This document shows positions 24,601-50,312 of a DNA stretch of 64,000 nucleotides, piece by piece. Both the position numbers and the translations under genes were made by a program. The number at the start of each line of letters is the position of its first letter. Within the stretch, counting starts at the first letter, position 1. Source of the stretch: Xiphias gladius (taxonomy: Eukaryota > Chordata > Actinopteri > Istiophoriformes > Xiphiidae). The stretch is from the NCBI RefSeq assembly GCF_016859285.1, contig NC_053417.1, positions 22,970,706 through 23,034,705 of the forward strand, read 5' to 3'. The notes beneath the pieces are model-generated. The model saw nothing but the letters and a program-made list of their open reading frames with translations, did not search any database and was not told the DNA's origin.

Positions 24601-25449
24601 GCAGACATCATGCCAGAGGTGGAGGGGTCAGACCACTGTCCTGTATGGGGGCGACTGAGCTGCCCTCTCCTGCCCAGCTCTAAGCCTCCTCCCCTTTGCA
24701 CTCGCTACCTGCCGGAGTTTGCTGGCAAGCAGCAGAAACTCTCCCGCTTCCTTGTTAAAGTGGACCAAAGATCAGTTCAGGCTGAGCAGAGGGGTGCATT
24801 ACCTGGATCTCAAGAGGAGGAGGAAAGGAGGGAGAATTTAAACCCATTCGGTGCTGGAAACGTCTCTGGTAAAAAACGGGTATTAACATCGGATTCTGTT
24901 GTCCCAAAAGGGAAGAAGACAAAGACAGTAAAGACTTCTTCAAAGCCACAAGGCAGCCTCCTTTCCTTTTTCAAACCTAAACTCACAAATGTTGGTCCTC
25001 CCACTGAAGCCCCTGTCGGGCAGTGTGAAAAACCACCCGACCTGGATGAAATGTCCCCAACACAAAACTCTCTAAAAGTGTCGTCAGTTACAGACAAGGT
25101 ACCTGAACATACAGCGCCTTTATTTGATGGTTCCAAACAGATGTGTACCAGTGGCACCACAGAGAAATATGACAAACAGATGAAGGCAAAACATTCGACC
25201 GCACAGTCCACTGTGGGACGCTCAAATGCCAACAAAGGGGCATCATTTGTCTTTTGGAAGTCAGTGCTTCATGGACCGCCTCCACCACCCTCCTGTAAGG
25301 TCCACGGGGAACCCTGCGTGCTGCGTACTGTAAAAAAAGAGGGGCCAAACATGGGCAAACAGTTCTTTGTTTGTGCCCGTCCTCAGGGACATGCCTCCAA
25401 CCCTGAGGCTCGATGCAGTTTCTTTGCATGGGTTGACAAGGGGAAGTGA
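21606..25449 (+). CDS. apex2: AP endonuclease 2 (APEX2)
   Basis: APEX2 is a nuclear and mitochondrial AP endonuclease and 3'-5' exonuclease/3'-phosphodiesterase that works with PCNA in base-excision repair and ATR signalling. Exons: 21606-21720, 21848-21931, 22191-22371, 22948-23091, 23585-23654, 24313-25449. They join in phase to 576 residues (human 518). Visible motifs: the start MKIVTWNINGIR; QETK with metal-binding Glu34; NVYCP; GDVNTSHRPID (Asp182, Asn184); LPEFAG; and SDHCPV with the catalytic Asp305-His306. Residues 411-418, QGSLLSFF, form a PCNA-interacting PIP box. The C-terminal zf-GRF domain, residues 526-576, keeps the CHCC ligands (CKVHGEPC, FVCARP, ARCSFF). An acidic insert lies at about residues 220-237. 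All catalytic residues looked for are intact. Intron 5 carries a MITE. Confidence 0.96.
22553..22860. repeat. Teleost interspersed repeat in apex2 intron 3
   Basis: The segment beginning around gctgaaatgattatcaatca and containing acaaaacaagacatttgaag is a recognisable high-copy teleost repeat rich in ATCGATTA-type text. It is degenerate and non-coding. A right-end fragment of the same family is seen at 25728-25812. Confidence 0.55.
23710..24195. mobile_element. MITE copy 1, AGCTTAGC-type teleost family, in apex2 intron 5
   Basis: Bounded by ttaaaaaactagttaaaaat at the left and tcaaactatttcttttaa at the right, which are imperfect inverted repeats. The interior has the shared landmarks gatgagaagattgatacca, cttagcttagcataaagac and ggctctgttcaaaggtaac. 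Relatives lie at 34637-34965 and 43378-43689. There is no open frame. Confidence 0.65.
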
Positions 25450-25594
25450 CATGTTTACTGCATGGACTACAAGTTGTTTTTCCTGACGCGTCAGTAAAAC
25501 CTCTATCTCAAACAAGCAGTGTAAGATTACTACACAGATGCCTCATTATTTCACAGATTTTAATTGTTGACTGTGTATTTTTTCTTAGCTAAAT

Positions 25595-25600
25595 AATAAA
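25595..25600 (+). terminator. apex2: apex2 polyadenylation signal AATAAA
   Basis: A canonical AATAAA lies 146 bases after the apex2 stop codon, giving a short 3'UTR. Confidence 0.8.
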
Positions 25601-25727
25601 AGACGGTAGTTTTCTATTACTTCGAGTTTTTTTTATTTGTTCTTAGAGCTCAAACCACTTTGTTAATTAATAATCTCTAATTTGAGGATTTGCAACCTTT
25701 GACTTTTTTATAGCATTCTAAATTAAA

Positions 25728-25812
25728 TTTTTCACTATTTTCTGACATTTCACAGACTTAAAGATCAATCACTTAATTGTGAAAGGAAAAATAATTGACA
25801 TTCGCAGTCCTA
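25728..25812. repeat. Right-end fragment of the repeat at 22553-22860
   Basis: The text tttttcactattttctgaca through cattcgcagtcct corresponds, from memory, to the 3' end of the same teleost family. It lies just beyond the apex2 3' end. Confidence 0.5.
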
Positions 25813-28149
25813 CTTGTTCTCATCGCATGATACACATCCTATGGCCTCTGATTGTCCAAGATGTCATTATTTTGTGACCTGCAGTAAGGGGTCACAGATA
25901 GAATATTTAATTATCACATCTGGATGCTGTTGTTGGTCGTTGATTTGTATAATTTACTGATCAGTGATTTGTTGTTCTGTTACTGTGTTGTTGCCCACTA
26001 GATGGTGATAGTAGTGAGCTGATGACACAAACCTTTTTCCTCAGAGAAGAGAGAAGAAATGTAATTTTCCACAGCAACACATTTTATTGACAGTACCAGC
26101 TGCACAGCCACAGAATAACCACTGTAAAGTAGGCCAGTAGCCAGAGTATTTTAATCATAATGTGTTTTTATTTGTCAGCTTTGGGTTTACATTAAATTTA
26201 AAAAGACTGGTTGAGTATTCCAAAAAAAATAACTTGGGTCAATGCTAGCAGTGTCCAGATATGTACAGTTAGATTATAGTATTTCATAGAGTAACAGAGC
26301 ACCACGTGTGGCCAGATCATTCTGAAGTAATAGGGAGGGGTTTGGCTTCTGACATGGCAGGAAATTTCTTGCGCGCGCATTTACTATCTCCTCCCATTTC
26401 TGTCTTTCCTCTCACGACTGCAAAAAAAACTTAATGGTTCTGTGAACGGCTGATTTTGGACTCGAACCAGCCAAATTCGTAATTTTAACTTTTACCCCCT
26501 TACTTCTGTCTAGCCTGAAGACATCCATCTGTCTGCCTGTTACTAGAGAGGTGAGTACCAGAAGAAGGCCTTTAAGGCAGCCCTCTACATCTGCTCCAGC
26601 ATTTAGGCCACGAGGCAATTTCACTATTCATACACCGGGGAAGAAAAGGACGAAAATGATTGTCGTTATGTCCACTGATAAGGTGCTGTATATTGACAGT
26701 TGAAATAACGATGACACTCTTTTACTTTCCGCTGGTTTCTGCTTTAACTTTTCTGCTTTGGTGACATGCTGGCAGTATGCAAAGCACAGAGGGGATATTA
26801 AATGACTCACTGAAATGGGAGATCATGGCTGAAAATGCTGACATTACTGTTTGGTACAAAAATAGCAAGGAGTGTTTGATGTGTGGTTTTATCAAGACAA
26901 AATGTCTCCTGACTAGGTATATTTCACATGTATATTATGTTATATGTTAGTTACTTTGTCCTGGATTTTCCCAAGTCACTTTTTTAACCATCTACAAGTG
27001 GTCATTTATAGTGACCGATGTGGCCATTATCTTTTCATTATTTCAATTCATCCAACCTGTACAGACCTTGACGGTGATATTTTGCTGGCAAGCTGACACA
27101 AATAACCTGAATTTGACAAAATTATTGAAATGTGGATGTGTGGATATTTTTGCTTTTATTAAATTGAAATGAAACTAAACCTTATGTTAGAGATTTTTTT
27201 TTTTTTTTTTTTTAATCTGCCATTGGTGTGTGTATTCTACTACATGGGATCTTTATACAACAGAAAGACACACTTTCCAGCAAGCGAACTGTGTCGCTGT
27301 GAGATAAAAGAAAACGTGGGTGTTTCTTGGGTGTGCAACCAAAGCCCATATCTCAGATGAGCTGAACTTTATCAACCCAACTAAAAAGGATGTCGCTGAG
27401 AAGCGGATGACCTTTCAGGTTTTGAAGCCCCAATAATAGGTTGAACACATGTTTTTGTTGTTCTGTTTTCAGGAAGTATGCTATGCTGCATAGTAACTCC
27501 TTATATGATGTATAAATATGGACTTTTCTGCGATAACTGGAACCGTACGGGGACGTTTAAAGGATCTTTTTTTTTTGTGTTATGTTGCATGAGGTTCATT
27601 TCAGATGTTTCGTGTCAGCTAAGTCTTCACTGTTTGTTTTGGATCAAGCACATGATAACTTGTAAGCATGCACTATGTTTCCGCTCTTAAGCACAATCAC
27701 ATGTTGGCAATCTTTAAAAAAAAAGCAAAAAAAAAAAAAAGCACTTATCTCCCAAGCTAATTACCATCACTGTGACTTCCAGCAGGATGCCAACTGTGAC
27801 TGAGCATCCACCCCTGCTGATACAAAGCCCACCTTAGATGTTCGCCCCTCCTTTCTACCTGCATAGTCTGTAATGACATGGTAATTGGTCTCCAGCGCGC
27901 TCCCCAGAATCCCTGTTGAGTCGAGGGGCTCCTGGGACTACCTGTAGCCCCGCGCGGCAGACTGCAGGCATTTCCATTCCCATTGTCCAGGCCCCCGGTC
28001 CGGATAAACTTTTTCAGTGCACGCCACCCGGTGAGCGGATCGCTGCGGTCTCCTCGTAACTGTGACACCACCTGTAGCTGGTTTAACAAAGGGTTAAGCA
28101 AGGGCGTTCCCATTTCCCGTTTGCTCCCTCCCAGCCCCTAATCTCTCTC
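25813..28149. other. Intergenic DNA between apex2 and slc38a5
   Basis: No supported gene. It contains poly(T) at about 27190-27212 and A-rich runs at about 27715-27740. The last 350 bases, 27770-28149, are richer in GC and probably belong to the slc38a5 promoter. A 118-codon minus-strand frame in that part has no family resemblance and was not called. Confidence 0.4.
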
Positions 28150-28300
28150 ACTCTCTCCTCTCTTCACGACCAAGGAGCGTAGGGGAGACTCCTAAGTGCA
28201 AAGCTATACATAAACATTGGCGGTGCGAAAATTCAGGTTAATTGGCGCGAGGAATTATTCACCCAATATCCAGAAAAGACGACCAGGGCTGACCACTGAG
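28150..28300 (+). other. slc38a5: Probable non-coding first exon and promoter of slc38a5
   Basis: The start-codon exon opens with an acceptor (TTTTTCCAG, ending at 30138), so an upstream 5'UTR exon must exist. GACCACTGAG|GTAAGTTG at 28300/28301 is a strong donor after a pyrimidine-rich, GC-richer block. The transcription start is not visible and the left limit is approximate. Confidence 0.45.
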
Positions 28301-30216
28301 GTAAGTTGCCGAAAACTGTGCGTGTGTCCTTGAGTTTTTAGATGTTGAGGAAAAGAAGGGAAGGGCTAACTGTCAATAGTGAGCTGGTCTTGCATCAGAC
28401 AAGAGCCATGTGGTATGGATTGCTGGATAGTAAGGCTACATTAATATTTACTGTGTTTAACTTAACATGTGTTGTTAGTCCGCAAGATTGTTATATAGAT
28501 TATTTAATGTGTTACTTGAATACCTTAATTACAACACATTGAACACATTGCAAACAGCATCGGGTAGGTTTTTGGGGGGAGGGGGGGGGGTGTATAAATT
28601 GATGGAAAGTACCGGAGAACCTTTCGTTTTTATTACTTTTTCCACCCTTTTTTTTTTTTTTTTTACTGTTTCCACTGTCTAAGAGCGACCCCCATGGCCA
28701 ATGAAACACCTAACATGGAACAAGTTCCTAGTTAACCAGGATTTCTAGTTCCTCCAGCTCCCTCCCCACTAGAACGAAACGGAGGCCCAAGTGTAAAATC
28801 TGCCTTTATGCGAAAATTGGCTTTTTGTGAAAGTTAAACTGCCAAATATCCCTGACATTTAGTCTATGCTTTGTTGGCTGTGTGTGTGTTGGCCGTGGGC
28901 CATGGGAAAGGCATTGGGTATGTAGCTAAAGAAAGTTACTTTAACCAAACTTGACCGGAGGCCAGTAGGCATGGAAAGGGATACTCTGTATTTAGACTAA
29001 ATAGCACCGTTTACACAGGAACCCTTTGTTTGTCTCTGCGGCCCACCGCTATCGAGCACTAAATTGTATGGATTATTGTACCTCAACGGGCCTGTTCGGT
29101 GATGAGCATAGGAATAGAAAAAAATTCTGGTTTTGTGTAAAAACCCGTAAGGAATGGCTTATTATAGTGTGACTGTATCCCTTGGGGTCAGATGTGAAAA
29201 TCCTGAGGGTAGTCTGACCCACAGAGAAGGGAAGTATCCCGTGACCCCACGGCAGGAGCACAGACCTACGCTCATTCCCAGAGTCTGTCCATGCCAGCTT
29301 TGTGTGGCCCACAGCAGATTAGAGTAACATAAGTCCTCTGACAACATTTGTTATTTAAAGCCTTTCATGTCACACAAGCTGTTTTGTGAACTACTACTGT
29401 AATCTAGAAGGTTCGGGGGTTTTTTTTAGTTTTTTTTTTAGCCTCATATCTGAGGTAGGGAGCAGGACCCCAAAATAAAGCAACGGCAAAGGATTTTTTT
29501 GCATCGCCAAAAAGAAAAAAAACATCATAAACGCAAGAATCTTGTTGTCCTTGGCAAATGGGAGAAATTACAGTGGTGTGTCTCAAGACTTTATAAATAG
29601 GTCTGCCCTTTTGAAGCCACCTAGCATTTTCTGTTTGCATTACACTAGACACATTCACTGTTTGATGAGTGCTGTGGCTTCCTTCTATAAAAGTACAAAT
29701 AACTAGTGTTTTTATCTTTAAACAGCTGTAACATTAATCTCTGTTCATTGTGTCGTAGACCAGAGCCGATGCCTCTCAACCATCTGAAAGTATTACATAA
29801 ATACATTACAATTCAGCCTCTTGCGGCCATCTCTGAGATTTTGTCCCAGTTGCGACAAGTTAAGACAAGATTTCAGAAAAGGTGATGCATACAGAAGCAA
29901 TGTAAAACAGTTAACGACACATGCTGAGGTCAGCTTGCTTGCAGTTTTTTTTTTTCCCCCAAATAATGGAAAGTTGGCGAGATCTGTGCCTGAGGTTTGC
30001 TGGGAAAAAAAAAACAAAAAACAACAGCTGACATCAAACCTTCTCAATGCATTAATAATGGCTTAATTTGTGGGAAATTCTGGTAAGTAAGTATTTCACA
30101 TATTAAACAGTTGTTTTCTCTCTTTTCTTTTTTTCCAGAAAAGTTTGAAGAGGATTCTTTCAGTCCAGCAAAAGCAGATCTTTAAAGTCTCTCAAGTCAC
30201 AACCCCAGCACCCGGA

Positions 30217-35759
<5,543 letters not shown>

Positions 35760-37013
35760 CTCCCATGACTGAACAGAGATACCATGAAAAGAATGCCAAC
35801 CAAAACTCCATGTCATTAAATTACCCCTTATCTGCCGCATTCTCATCCAAAGCCAAACAGGAAAGTTTGGCTGCACAAGACGAAGGATATGTGAAGGACC
35901 TTCGCCTACAACCAGAAAAAAAAAAAAAAAGAAAGTTTTTTTGACATGTGCTTGGGCAAACAAAAGGTCCTATAATGGAGGAGAGAACACAGATGCAAGA
36001 GAATACAAAGCAAAGTGTTCCAACTGAATAAAACCTGAGTCACAGGTTGTTTGGAGGGGATGTATAAAAAATTCAAAAGACAGGAAAAGTCTAACAGCAT
36101 AAAGGATGAATGGGAACAGCATGACTCAAATGGAAACACCATTTTAGAGTTTGGATGTGTAGAGTTCCCTGGAATAGCTCAGTCACTTCCAATAGCCTTC
36201 CAATGTACTTCCCTACCGTCGCCGAGTTTACACGAGAGAAATTCGATTAGGCAGTTATTTCCTTTTCCCAGGAGTTCGCATTTCATCAAACAAAATAAGA
36301 CATTTTAGGTTGTTCATTCATCGGTTGCTATATCAATGTGCATTTAAAGCTGTCAAATCTGTCGAAATTTTAAATTTCACTAAACCCAGCTAAATATGAC
36401 CAGTGACGATTAGCCTGCAGTTCCATGCTAACCATTCCAATCTATCAAAAAAAACAATTTCAATTATTTGTATATGGAACTGAATTAAAGTGTTTAATGT
36501 GATATTTTGTTAATATATTCTGACACTCAACGTAACTATTGTAAAGGTTATCATCTTCAAAACTGATCTCGAGTTGACCTTGTGAGATTGATCCAGCAGA
36601 TGCGTTGCAGTTTGCGGGGTTTTTGCTGCCGTTAATGAAGGCCTAACAGATTGTTAATGACAATCAGGTGCATAGAAAGACACAGAAAAGTGATCTCTAC
36701 AATTTTTAAGTTTCTATATGTCCTATAAAACATGCATAGCTGCAAACCAAAGAATATATTTATTGTGTCACATTAAATGGGATGCAACACTATTTTTTTT
36801 TACCACCACGTTTGGCAAAGGCCTATTACAAGTTGCGCGTATAAAGATCCAGTGTTAAAAAATGCTTTGTCTCTTCAGCAGTCCCAGAAACTGTTCAGTA
36901 TGGTGAATAATGACATATGGATTTAAGTTAAAATGAATAGATTCTTTTTTTGTCTTTAAAATTTGCTTTTCATCCTGTATATTTTTAAATTAATTTGAAT
37001 GTTGTTATCTGTC

Positions 37014-37019
37014 AATAAA
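37014..37019 (+). terminator. slc38a5: slc38a5 polyadenylation signal AATAAA
   Basis: GTCAATAAAATG at 37011-37022 is a canonical signal about 1.25 kb after the slc38a5 stop codon. The 35760-37013 interval has no further exon and reads as 3'UTR. Confidence 0.75.
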
Positions 37020-37159
37020 ATGTCTTTCATTTGTACATATGTATTGAGTTCCTTTTTAATCTACACGAAATGTAAAGTAGACTAAGAAGTCATCTTATGT
37101 GTGTGAAGCCATACAATGAATGTATTCAAAGCAGGAGAAGAGCAACAGTGCACTGCCTC

Positions 37160-37395
37160 CCTCTGAAAATGGAAGTCACACACTCATTTGTGCTCTGCGT
37201 CTGAGAGAAAGAAGAAAAGTGGGGGTTAGAGAAGTGCGGTTGCCTGTTTCCTGCTTTGAAATGATATGAGCACCGAACAGAGAAGAGAAACTCCCTTGAC
37301 CGTAGAGTTCAGTGTACTGACAGTGTAGAGAGGACACTTTTGTCAAATGATTTACACATTTTTTTAGGGTAAACTAGGAGATTTATCAGAGGACC
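37160..37395 (+). promoter_or_regulatory. was: Compact was promoter with RUNX and ETS motifs
   Basis: Only about 380 bases separate the slc38a5 poly(A) signal from the was ATG. The segment has GGAAGT at 37171-37176 (ETS/PU.1 type), TGCGGT at 37235-37240 (RUNX type) and TTTCCTG at 37247-37253 (ETS, reverse). This combination is typical of blood-cell promoters. No TATA box is seen. Factor binding is inferred from motifs. Confidence 0.4.
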
Positions 37396-40300
37396 ATGAG
37401 TCGTGGATCTAAAACTAAATTGGGGAACGCCCAGAGCACTCTGCTGAGCCTACAGGAGAGTGAGAAGTTGGAGGAGCTGTTGGGCAGAAGGTGTGCTGTA
37501 AGTTCTGAACTGGCCAGAGAGAGGGCTGTCCACTGTGGGATGATGTTCTGCTGTATCGGTCCTGACTTGTATTCTTTCTGGCGGAAAAGATTATTGGAAA
37601 AGGGAAAGGTATCAAAGTTAGTAGTGGTTGCCTTGGTCGCTACATAAAAATGTGAACTGTTTCAGCACTTAGGATTCTCATTTTTGGTGGTTAAACATCA
37701 TATCCTGAATTTAAATGAAGACAGCTGATAGTTGAACCCACAGTTGAGGACTTTCACATTATATATTTTCTTAAGTAACAAAAATAATGTAATTTCTCTC
37801 TTGTCTCGTGCTTTTTGCTAGTCTATTTAATTATCTTTTATTTGTTACATCTATTTAGGTACATTTGTAGTCAAGTCTTATTTTAACAAATATTTTCTTA
37901 AAAGGATGTTGATGCAAATGCAGTTTAAAATGAGTTGCTGACATTAGGTCATCAGAAAACGAGGTAGCTGTAACAGGAAATGGTGGCTGAACCATTTCTT
38001 CCTCTGTCAGAATTAGACTCTATCATTTTGTCTAGTCTCACTGTAGAGCAGAAGTTGCTTTGTTCCTGACTCTCTTTTAGTCAAAGAGGTAAAGAGTCTG
38101 CCTATAGCTGTACCAACAACAAAACATCCTACTATGAACTGCACACTTTAATGACTTATACATCTTATACATCCCCAGCACGAAACGCCAAATTTGCATG
38201 TGAATTGCGGTAAAATGCTCTCAAGCGTCTTGTCAGCACTGAACTGTTCTCAATGTATGTGTTGTCTGTGCGGTCTAGTCCATGGCCACTGCCGTAGCAC
38301 AGCTGTTCATGGCCCTGCCTCACACTCCATCCATGTGGAGCTTGCAGCACACAGGAGTGGTGTGCTTCGTCAAAGACAACCCTCAGCGCTCCTACTTCAT
38401 CCGGATGTTTGATTTGAAGGTAAACTCTCCCACAATGGTGCCCTTATAACCAAGAATTTAATTACAAGGCCACATAAGAAAATGTAGTCCCTCTTCAGAC
38501 TGATAACCTCATCCCCGTGCCTATCTTGTCCTTCTGAAAAGTTACTAAACGAACACAAGATGATTCACATCTTGACTAAGTCCATTATCTCAAATCTGGA
38601 GTATAATTGAGAGACTGAAATATTAACAGGGTTTTTTCCACAGGCAGGGAGGCAAATTTGGGAGCAGGAACTCTACAACCAGATTGTTTACTCCTCGCCG
38701 CTGTCGTATTTTCACACATTTGTCGCAGATGTAAGTACACCCTTATTTCCCTTCTTCCTGTAACTTGAAGGCCTGTCTAGGCTGGATGTTTGCGTTGAAG
38801 TCATCGCTAGGTCACATGTCTTTCGAGTGTTGTTTGAGAGACATGTACATTTGAGTCCATGTGCCTTTGTTACACGAAGCAGGACTGTCAAGTGGGACTG
38901 AACTTTGCTGAGCAACAGGAAGCAGAAGCCTTTCAAAATGCTGTCCAGGAGAAAATCAACCAAAGGAACAGCCGCCAAGGTCAGTGAGGTCATTTAAAAT
39001 TATGGAACATGTAATACATTTTTAACACAATGATTCAAAGCCCTATTTGCCACTACAATTACTTTTTGTATTTGTTCTAGGACTAATATGTTATTTGCAA
39101 TATGACCTGGAATAAATAAGTGAAATCCACTTCAATGAGGAGACTTTTGCCAAAATCTGATCATTTTACAAGAATGAATGCTAATGGAACGATAAAAGAT
39201 AGTTGATAAATAAGCACTAACTTTTTAATTTAAACAATACATGATTGTTTTTAAGGGTATTTGAGCTGAATAAATATTGTATTATGGCGTGGTAAAGTGA
39301 TGCAAACTGGTTTCTGTCGCCTCCATGTTATTGACAGACAAGAAACAGCGCCCCCTGCCACCAAGTGGTAAGATAGACACTAACTTCATGAATGCAAAAT
39401 GCTATTTAAATGTGTAGCAAACTTTAAGAGTATGTTTCTCTCCTCTTTTCCCGTTTCCTGTCACTTTAGATAGGGGTTCCCTGCCTCCACTCCCACCTGA
39501 AAAAGGTGCGTGACTCCTTCACCTCAGCATGTCTTGATTCTTAACTTTTACTGCCACCAGTGACGCCAGAATAATTTCCAACTTAACTGTATGTTCTCTG
39601 TGTTTCCCCCAAAAGCTTCACCTGGTAGCCCTGGATCTTTCCCCATGGCCACAATGGACATCAAGAACCCAGATATCCAGTCTTCACGCTATCGCTCGAT
39701 GCCCGCACCTGCTCCTTCTTCAGTTCTGAGTGGCAAAGAAAAGAAGAAGGACAAGAAGAACAAGAAAAAGGGCCCAAAACTCTCCAAAGCAGACATAGGA
39801 GCACCCAGTGGATTTAAGTGAGTATTTGAGACGATGAATGTGCTGCCTCCGAGGTCAGGCAGTGAAGTTTGATTAATAGATCGAGAGGATGTTGTTTTAA
39901 AAACATTTTCCATACATGGAACTGTATTACACTGTCTCCTCTTGCTTCCTTCATGTCAGGCATGTTACTCATGTCGGATGGGATCCCAACAACCTTGACC
40001 CTGATCTGTGGAAATTGCTCTCCCAAGCTGGGATCAGCGAAGCTGAGATGAGAGATGAAAAGACCTCTCAGCTCATCTATAATGTTATTGAGAAGTCTGG
40101 AGGCATGGAGGCGGTCAAAAGGGAGGTGAACAGAGCAGGTTAGAGTTCATCATTTTCTACCTACTTATCAATATCACTGCCCCCTGCAGGCTAATGTAAT
40201 GGTCTAAAGCTTGGGCTGAATTGTAATCAATATCATATCCCACTGCATTTACAGGTTCTGGACCTCCACCCCCTCCACCTGGCAGACAAGGGCCCCTGCC

Positions 40301-41276
40301 TCCTCTGCCGGGCTCCAGTCCCTCGGCTCCAGCCCCTCCACCTCCCCGAGGCCGCTCTGGACCCCTGCCTCCAATCCCGGGCCAGTCACAGCGAGGCACC
40401 CCGCCCACTCAGCCAGCTCCAGCACGTGGAGGCGTGCCACCCCCACCCCCTGCAACAAACAGAGGCAGTCCTCCACAACCACCGCCTGCGCACACTGTGC
40501 CCTCTCACTTCCCCTCACCACCTTCCGCTAAGTTCTCTCATGTCTCAACTCCACCCCCTCCCCCGCCACCATCTAGCCAACAGCGCGCCATGGGTTTCCA
40601 ACCTCCCCCTGTCCCATCTATACCAAGCAGAGGAGGAGGAGGAGGCCCTCCACCTCCTCCTCCACCCCCTCCACCTCCACCTCCTCAGACCCCTATTTCT
40701 TCAGATTTCCCATCCCCTCCTCCCCTCGCCGGTGGCCCAGCGCCACCTGCGCCAGCGTCCATTGGAGGAGGAGACAGCAGAGGAGCTCTGCTGGATCAGA
40801 TCCGACTGGGCAAGAAGCTCAGAAATGTAAAGCGACTTCCTTTTCTCCAAAGACATTTCACATATGCTATATATAAGTACACAGGTCTTAACTGTCATGC
40901 TGCAATGCATCATAATTAACTTTTTTTTTGTGTGGATATTCACGTAAAAATACTATCCTCTTGTCCTGGTGTGTGTGTTACAGGTGACAGAGAGCCCTGA
41001 CCTGGCTCCATCTGCATCTCCATCATCAGGCGAGGGCATCGTTGGTGCTCTCATGATGGTCATGCAGAAGAGGAGTAAAGTCATCCATTCCTCTGGTAAA
41101 TATCAGAACAGTAATTACATCTTTACTTAAAGAGTGAAGAAGTTTTTCTGCCAATGCGTGAGATGAACCAAGAGACCAAACAAAGTCCAACATTTTTATC
41201 CTTGTCCTCTCTTTCAGATGAAAGTGAAGATGAGGGTGGAGATGAGGAGGACGATGACGACGAATGGGATGACTGA
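37396..41276 (+). CDS. was: Wiskott-Aldrich syndrome protein (WASP)
   Basis: WASP relays Cdc42-GTP and PIP2 signals to the Arp2/3 complex in blood cells, driving branched actin growth. Exons: 37396-37497, 38279-38419, 38644-38730, 38883-38979, 39338-39367, 39470-39505, 39616-39817, 39960-40138, 40255-40826, 40984-41095, 41218-41276. All are in phase, giving 538 residues (human 502). Domains in order: WH1/EVH1 at about 15-140 ([43 protein letters not shown]); basic [17 protein letters not shown] from about 221 ([20 protein letters not shown]); a proline-rich region at about 292-460; one WH2 ([16 protein letters not shown], 467-482); the central helix ([18 protein letters not shown]); and the acidic tail ending DDDDEWDD. 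A single WH2 and the Asp-rich end separate it from N-WASP/WASL. No damage was seen. Confidence 0.96.
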
Positions 41277-41430
41277 TATAGACGTTTTTGTTTGTGTGGA
41301 TTTTGAACTTAGTACATGGGCGATTTTAGTGAGGACCCTCTGGATTGTTACACTTTGTTCAATTTGTTACAGGTTCCACAATTGCAAACTGGAATTTTCC
41401 TTTATATGAGACCAACTGTGTGGGTGATTA

Positions 41431-41436
41431 AATAAA
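41431..41436 (+). terminator. was: was polyadenylation signal AATAAA
   Basis: GATTAAATAAAGAAG places AATAAA 155 bases after the was stop codon. The 41277-41430 stretch is its 3'UTR. Confidence 0.8.
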
Positions 41437-41449
41437 GAAGTGATGAAAT

Positions 41450-42914
41450 ATTAAGGACTGTGATGGACACATTTAAGAGAATTCTGAAATGTTTATATAT
41501 TTGTTCAAACATTTCCAGTGTAGTGTTGATCAGCATGACAGCACATAGCACTGTGTTACTCGCAATGAAGGTGAATGGTGGCTCTGACGGAAAAAAAAAA
41601 AACCTTGTTCCTTGTGCTTCCATTAAAAAGAGCCATTTTAAAAATAAGTAAATACAGCTTATGACAGAACGCCACCACTCAACACTAAATCTGAGCCAGC
41701 TTCATTCCCATTTTTGCAATAACATACTGTACATGAAAATTATGTTCCTGTATCATTTTCTCATACATCTGTGCAAAGATTCCCCAATTCCCTCTAATAC
41801 CGCCACCCACAAAGTGCATAACTGGAAGAACACTTAATGCTATACATATCTTAAAACACTCACATATTGTAGGTCACTAGAGCACAGGACAGTAAGGGAG
41901 TCATTACATGACAACACCCAATGGAATTATCTTAACAGAATACATTACACCTTACGAACATCATAACACACCAGGGTCGAAAACGGAACATTAAATTGTA
42001 CAACTTGCAACAAACAACAACAGATACGCATGCAACATCTGCATTTATATCATCGTAATATCTTCATACGAGAGTAATCCATGAATAATCCATCCATGAC
42101 AATATCATGACCATATATATTATATTCACAAATCAATATATTACATTTTTGTTTCAAGATAGTTAAAAGGACCATACCTGTGGTTTTGCATGTTGTAGCC
42201 TCTTAACTACATGGTGAATTTACTTTACATCTGTCAAACATTTTCCAAAACAACAATGAACTTGCCTGAAATATGTGATCCATTACAAGGAGCAATGTTT
42301 TTTTTTTTTTGTCACATTATAGTTGCATGGTAATCCAGTTGTGTTTAAAAACTTCCTTGGTGGTGCTTTCAAGGGCCATCCAACATCTGACATTTAACGG
42401 TCAGCGGCAGAAACTCCCAGCCTTTACTGTATGTCATGAGAGCAGCCTAGAAGACAAATAATATGCAAACATGGACATTGGGAAAAGGATCATGTATATT
42501 TGTTTGAGTTTTTTTGCACTGAAAATGTTGATGTTCCACAGAGATTCTCAAGTCACTGACCCTGGGGTTTCCTACAAGCACCTAAATGTTCCGACAAGAA
42601 AAAGTTTCAAAACAGTCCCTAAGATAGGTGATCACAGTTTCTAGTCTGTAAGTTGATTTCCATGTCAAACTAATATGAACTGATACCTGAAAGAAATGTA
42701 TGGTATTGATTGAAAAGTGGTCATCAGTAATGTAAAATATACACAATCTGTATTTAGGCTGTTGCTTGCAAAACCACCAATATAGTTTTCAAACGACAGC
42801 ATGAGAGCATTACCTGCCTAATGAATGGAGGTAACACCCAAACATGCATGTCAAACACAAACGTCCACCATAATGTCCAGACAGGCCAGTGTTGGACAGC
42901 GTCAGTCCCAGCCT
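41450..42914 (-). other. Convergent 3' region: 3'UTR of the semaphorin gene and short spacer
   Basis: was (+) and the semaphorin gene (-) converge here. No exon is seen. There is no AATAAA on the minus strand; TATAAA-like and AGTAAA-like variants near 42043 and 42222 could serve, so the end of the semaphorin mRNA is undetermined. A poly(T) run lies at about 42298-42310. Confidence 0.35.

Positions 42915-50312
<7,398 letters not shown>

Noticed and set aside
24755-25515. Minus-strand frames across the last apex2 exon
   Set aside because: They are antisense to a well-supported coding exon with intact PIP box and zf-GRF.
25990-26080. Possible C/D-box snoRNA (gctgatgac)
   Set aside because: A C-box-like motif is present but no paired D box CTGA at suitable spacing with a terminal stem.
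27757-28113. 118-codon minus-strand frame upstream of slc38a5
   Set aside because: It resembles no known family, and lies in GC-richer promoter DNA where long chance frames are common.
40157-40830. Gly-rich minus-strand and His/Leu-rich plus-strand frames over the was proline exon
   Set aside because: They are shadows of the CCN-codon-rich proline exon, which is in phase with its neighbours.
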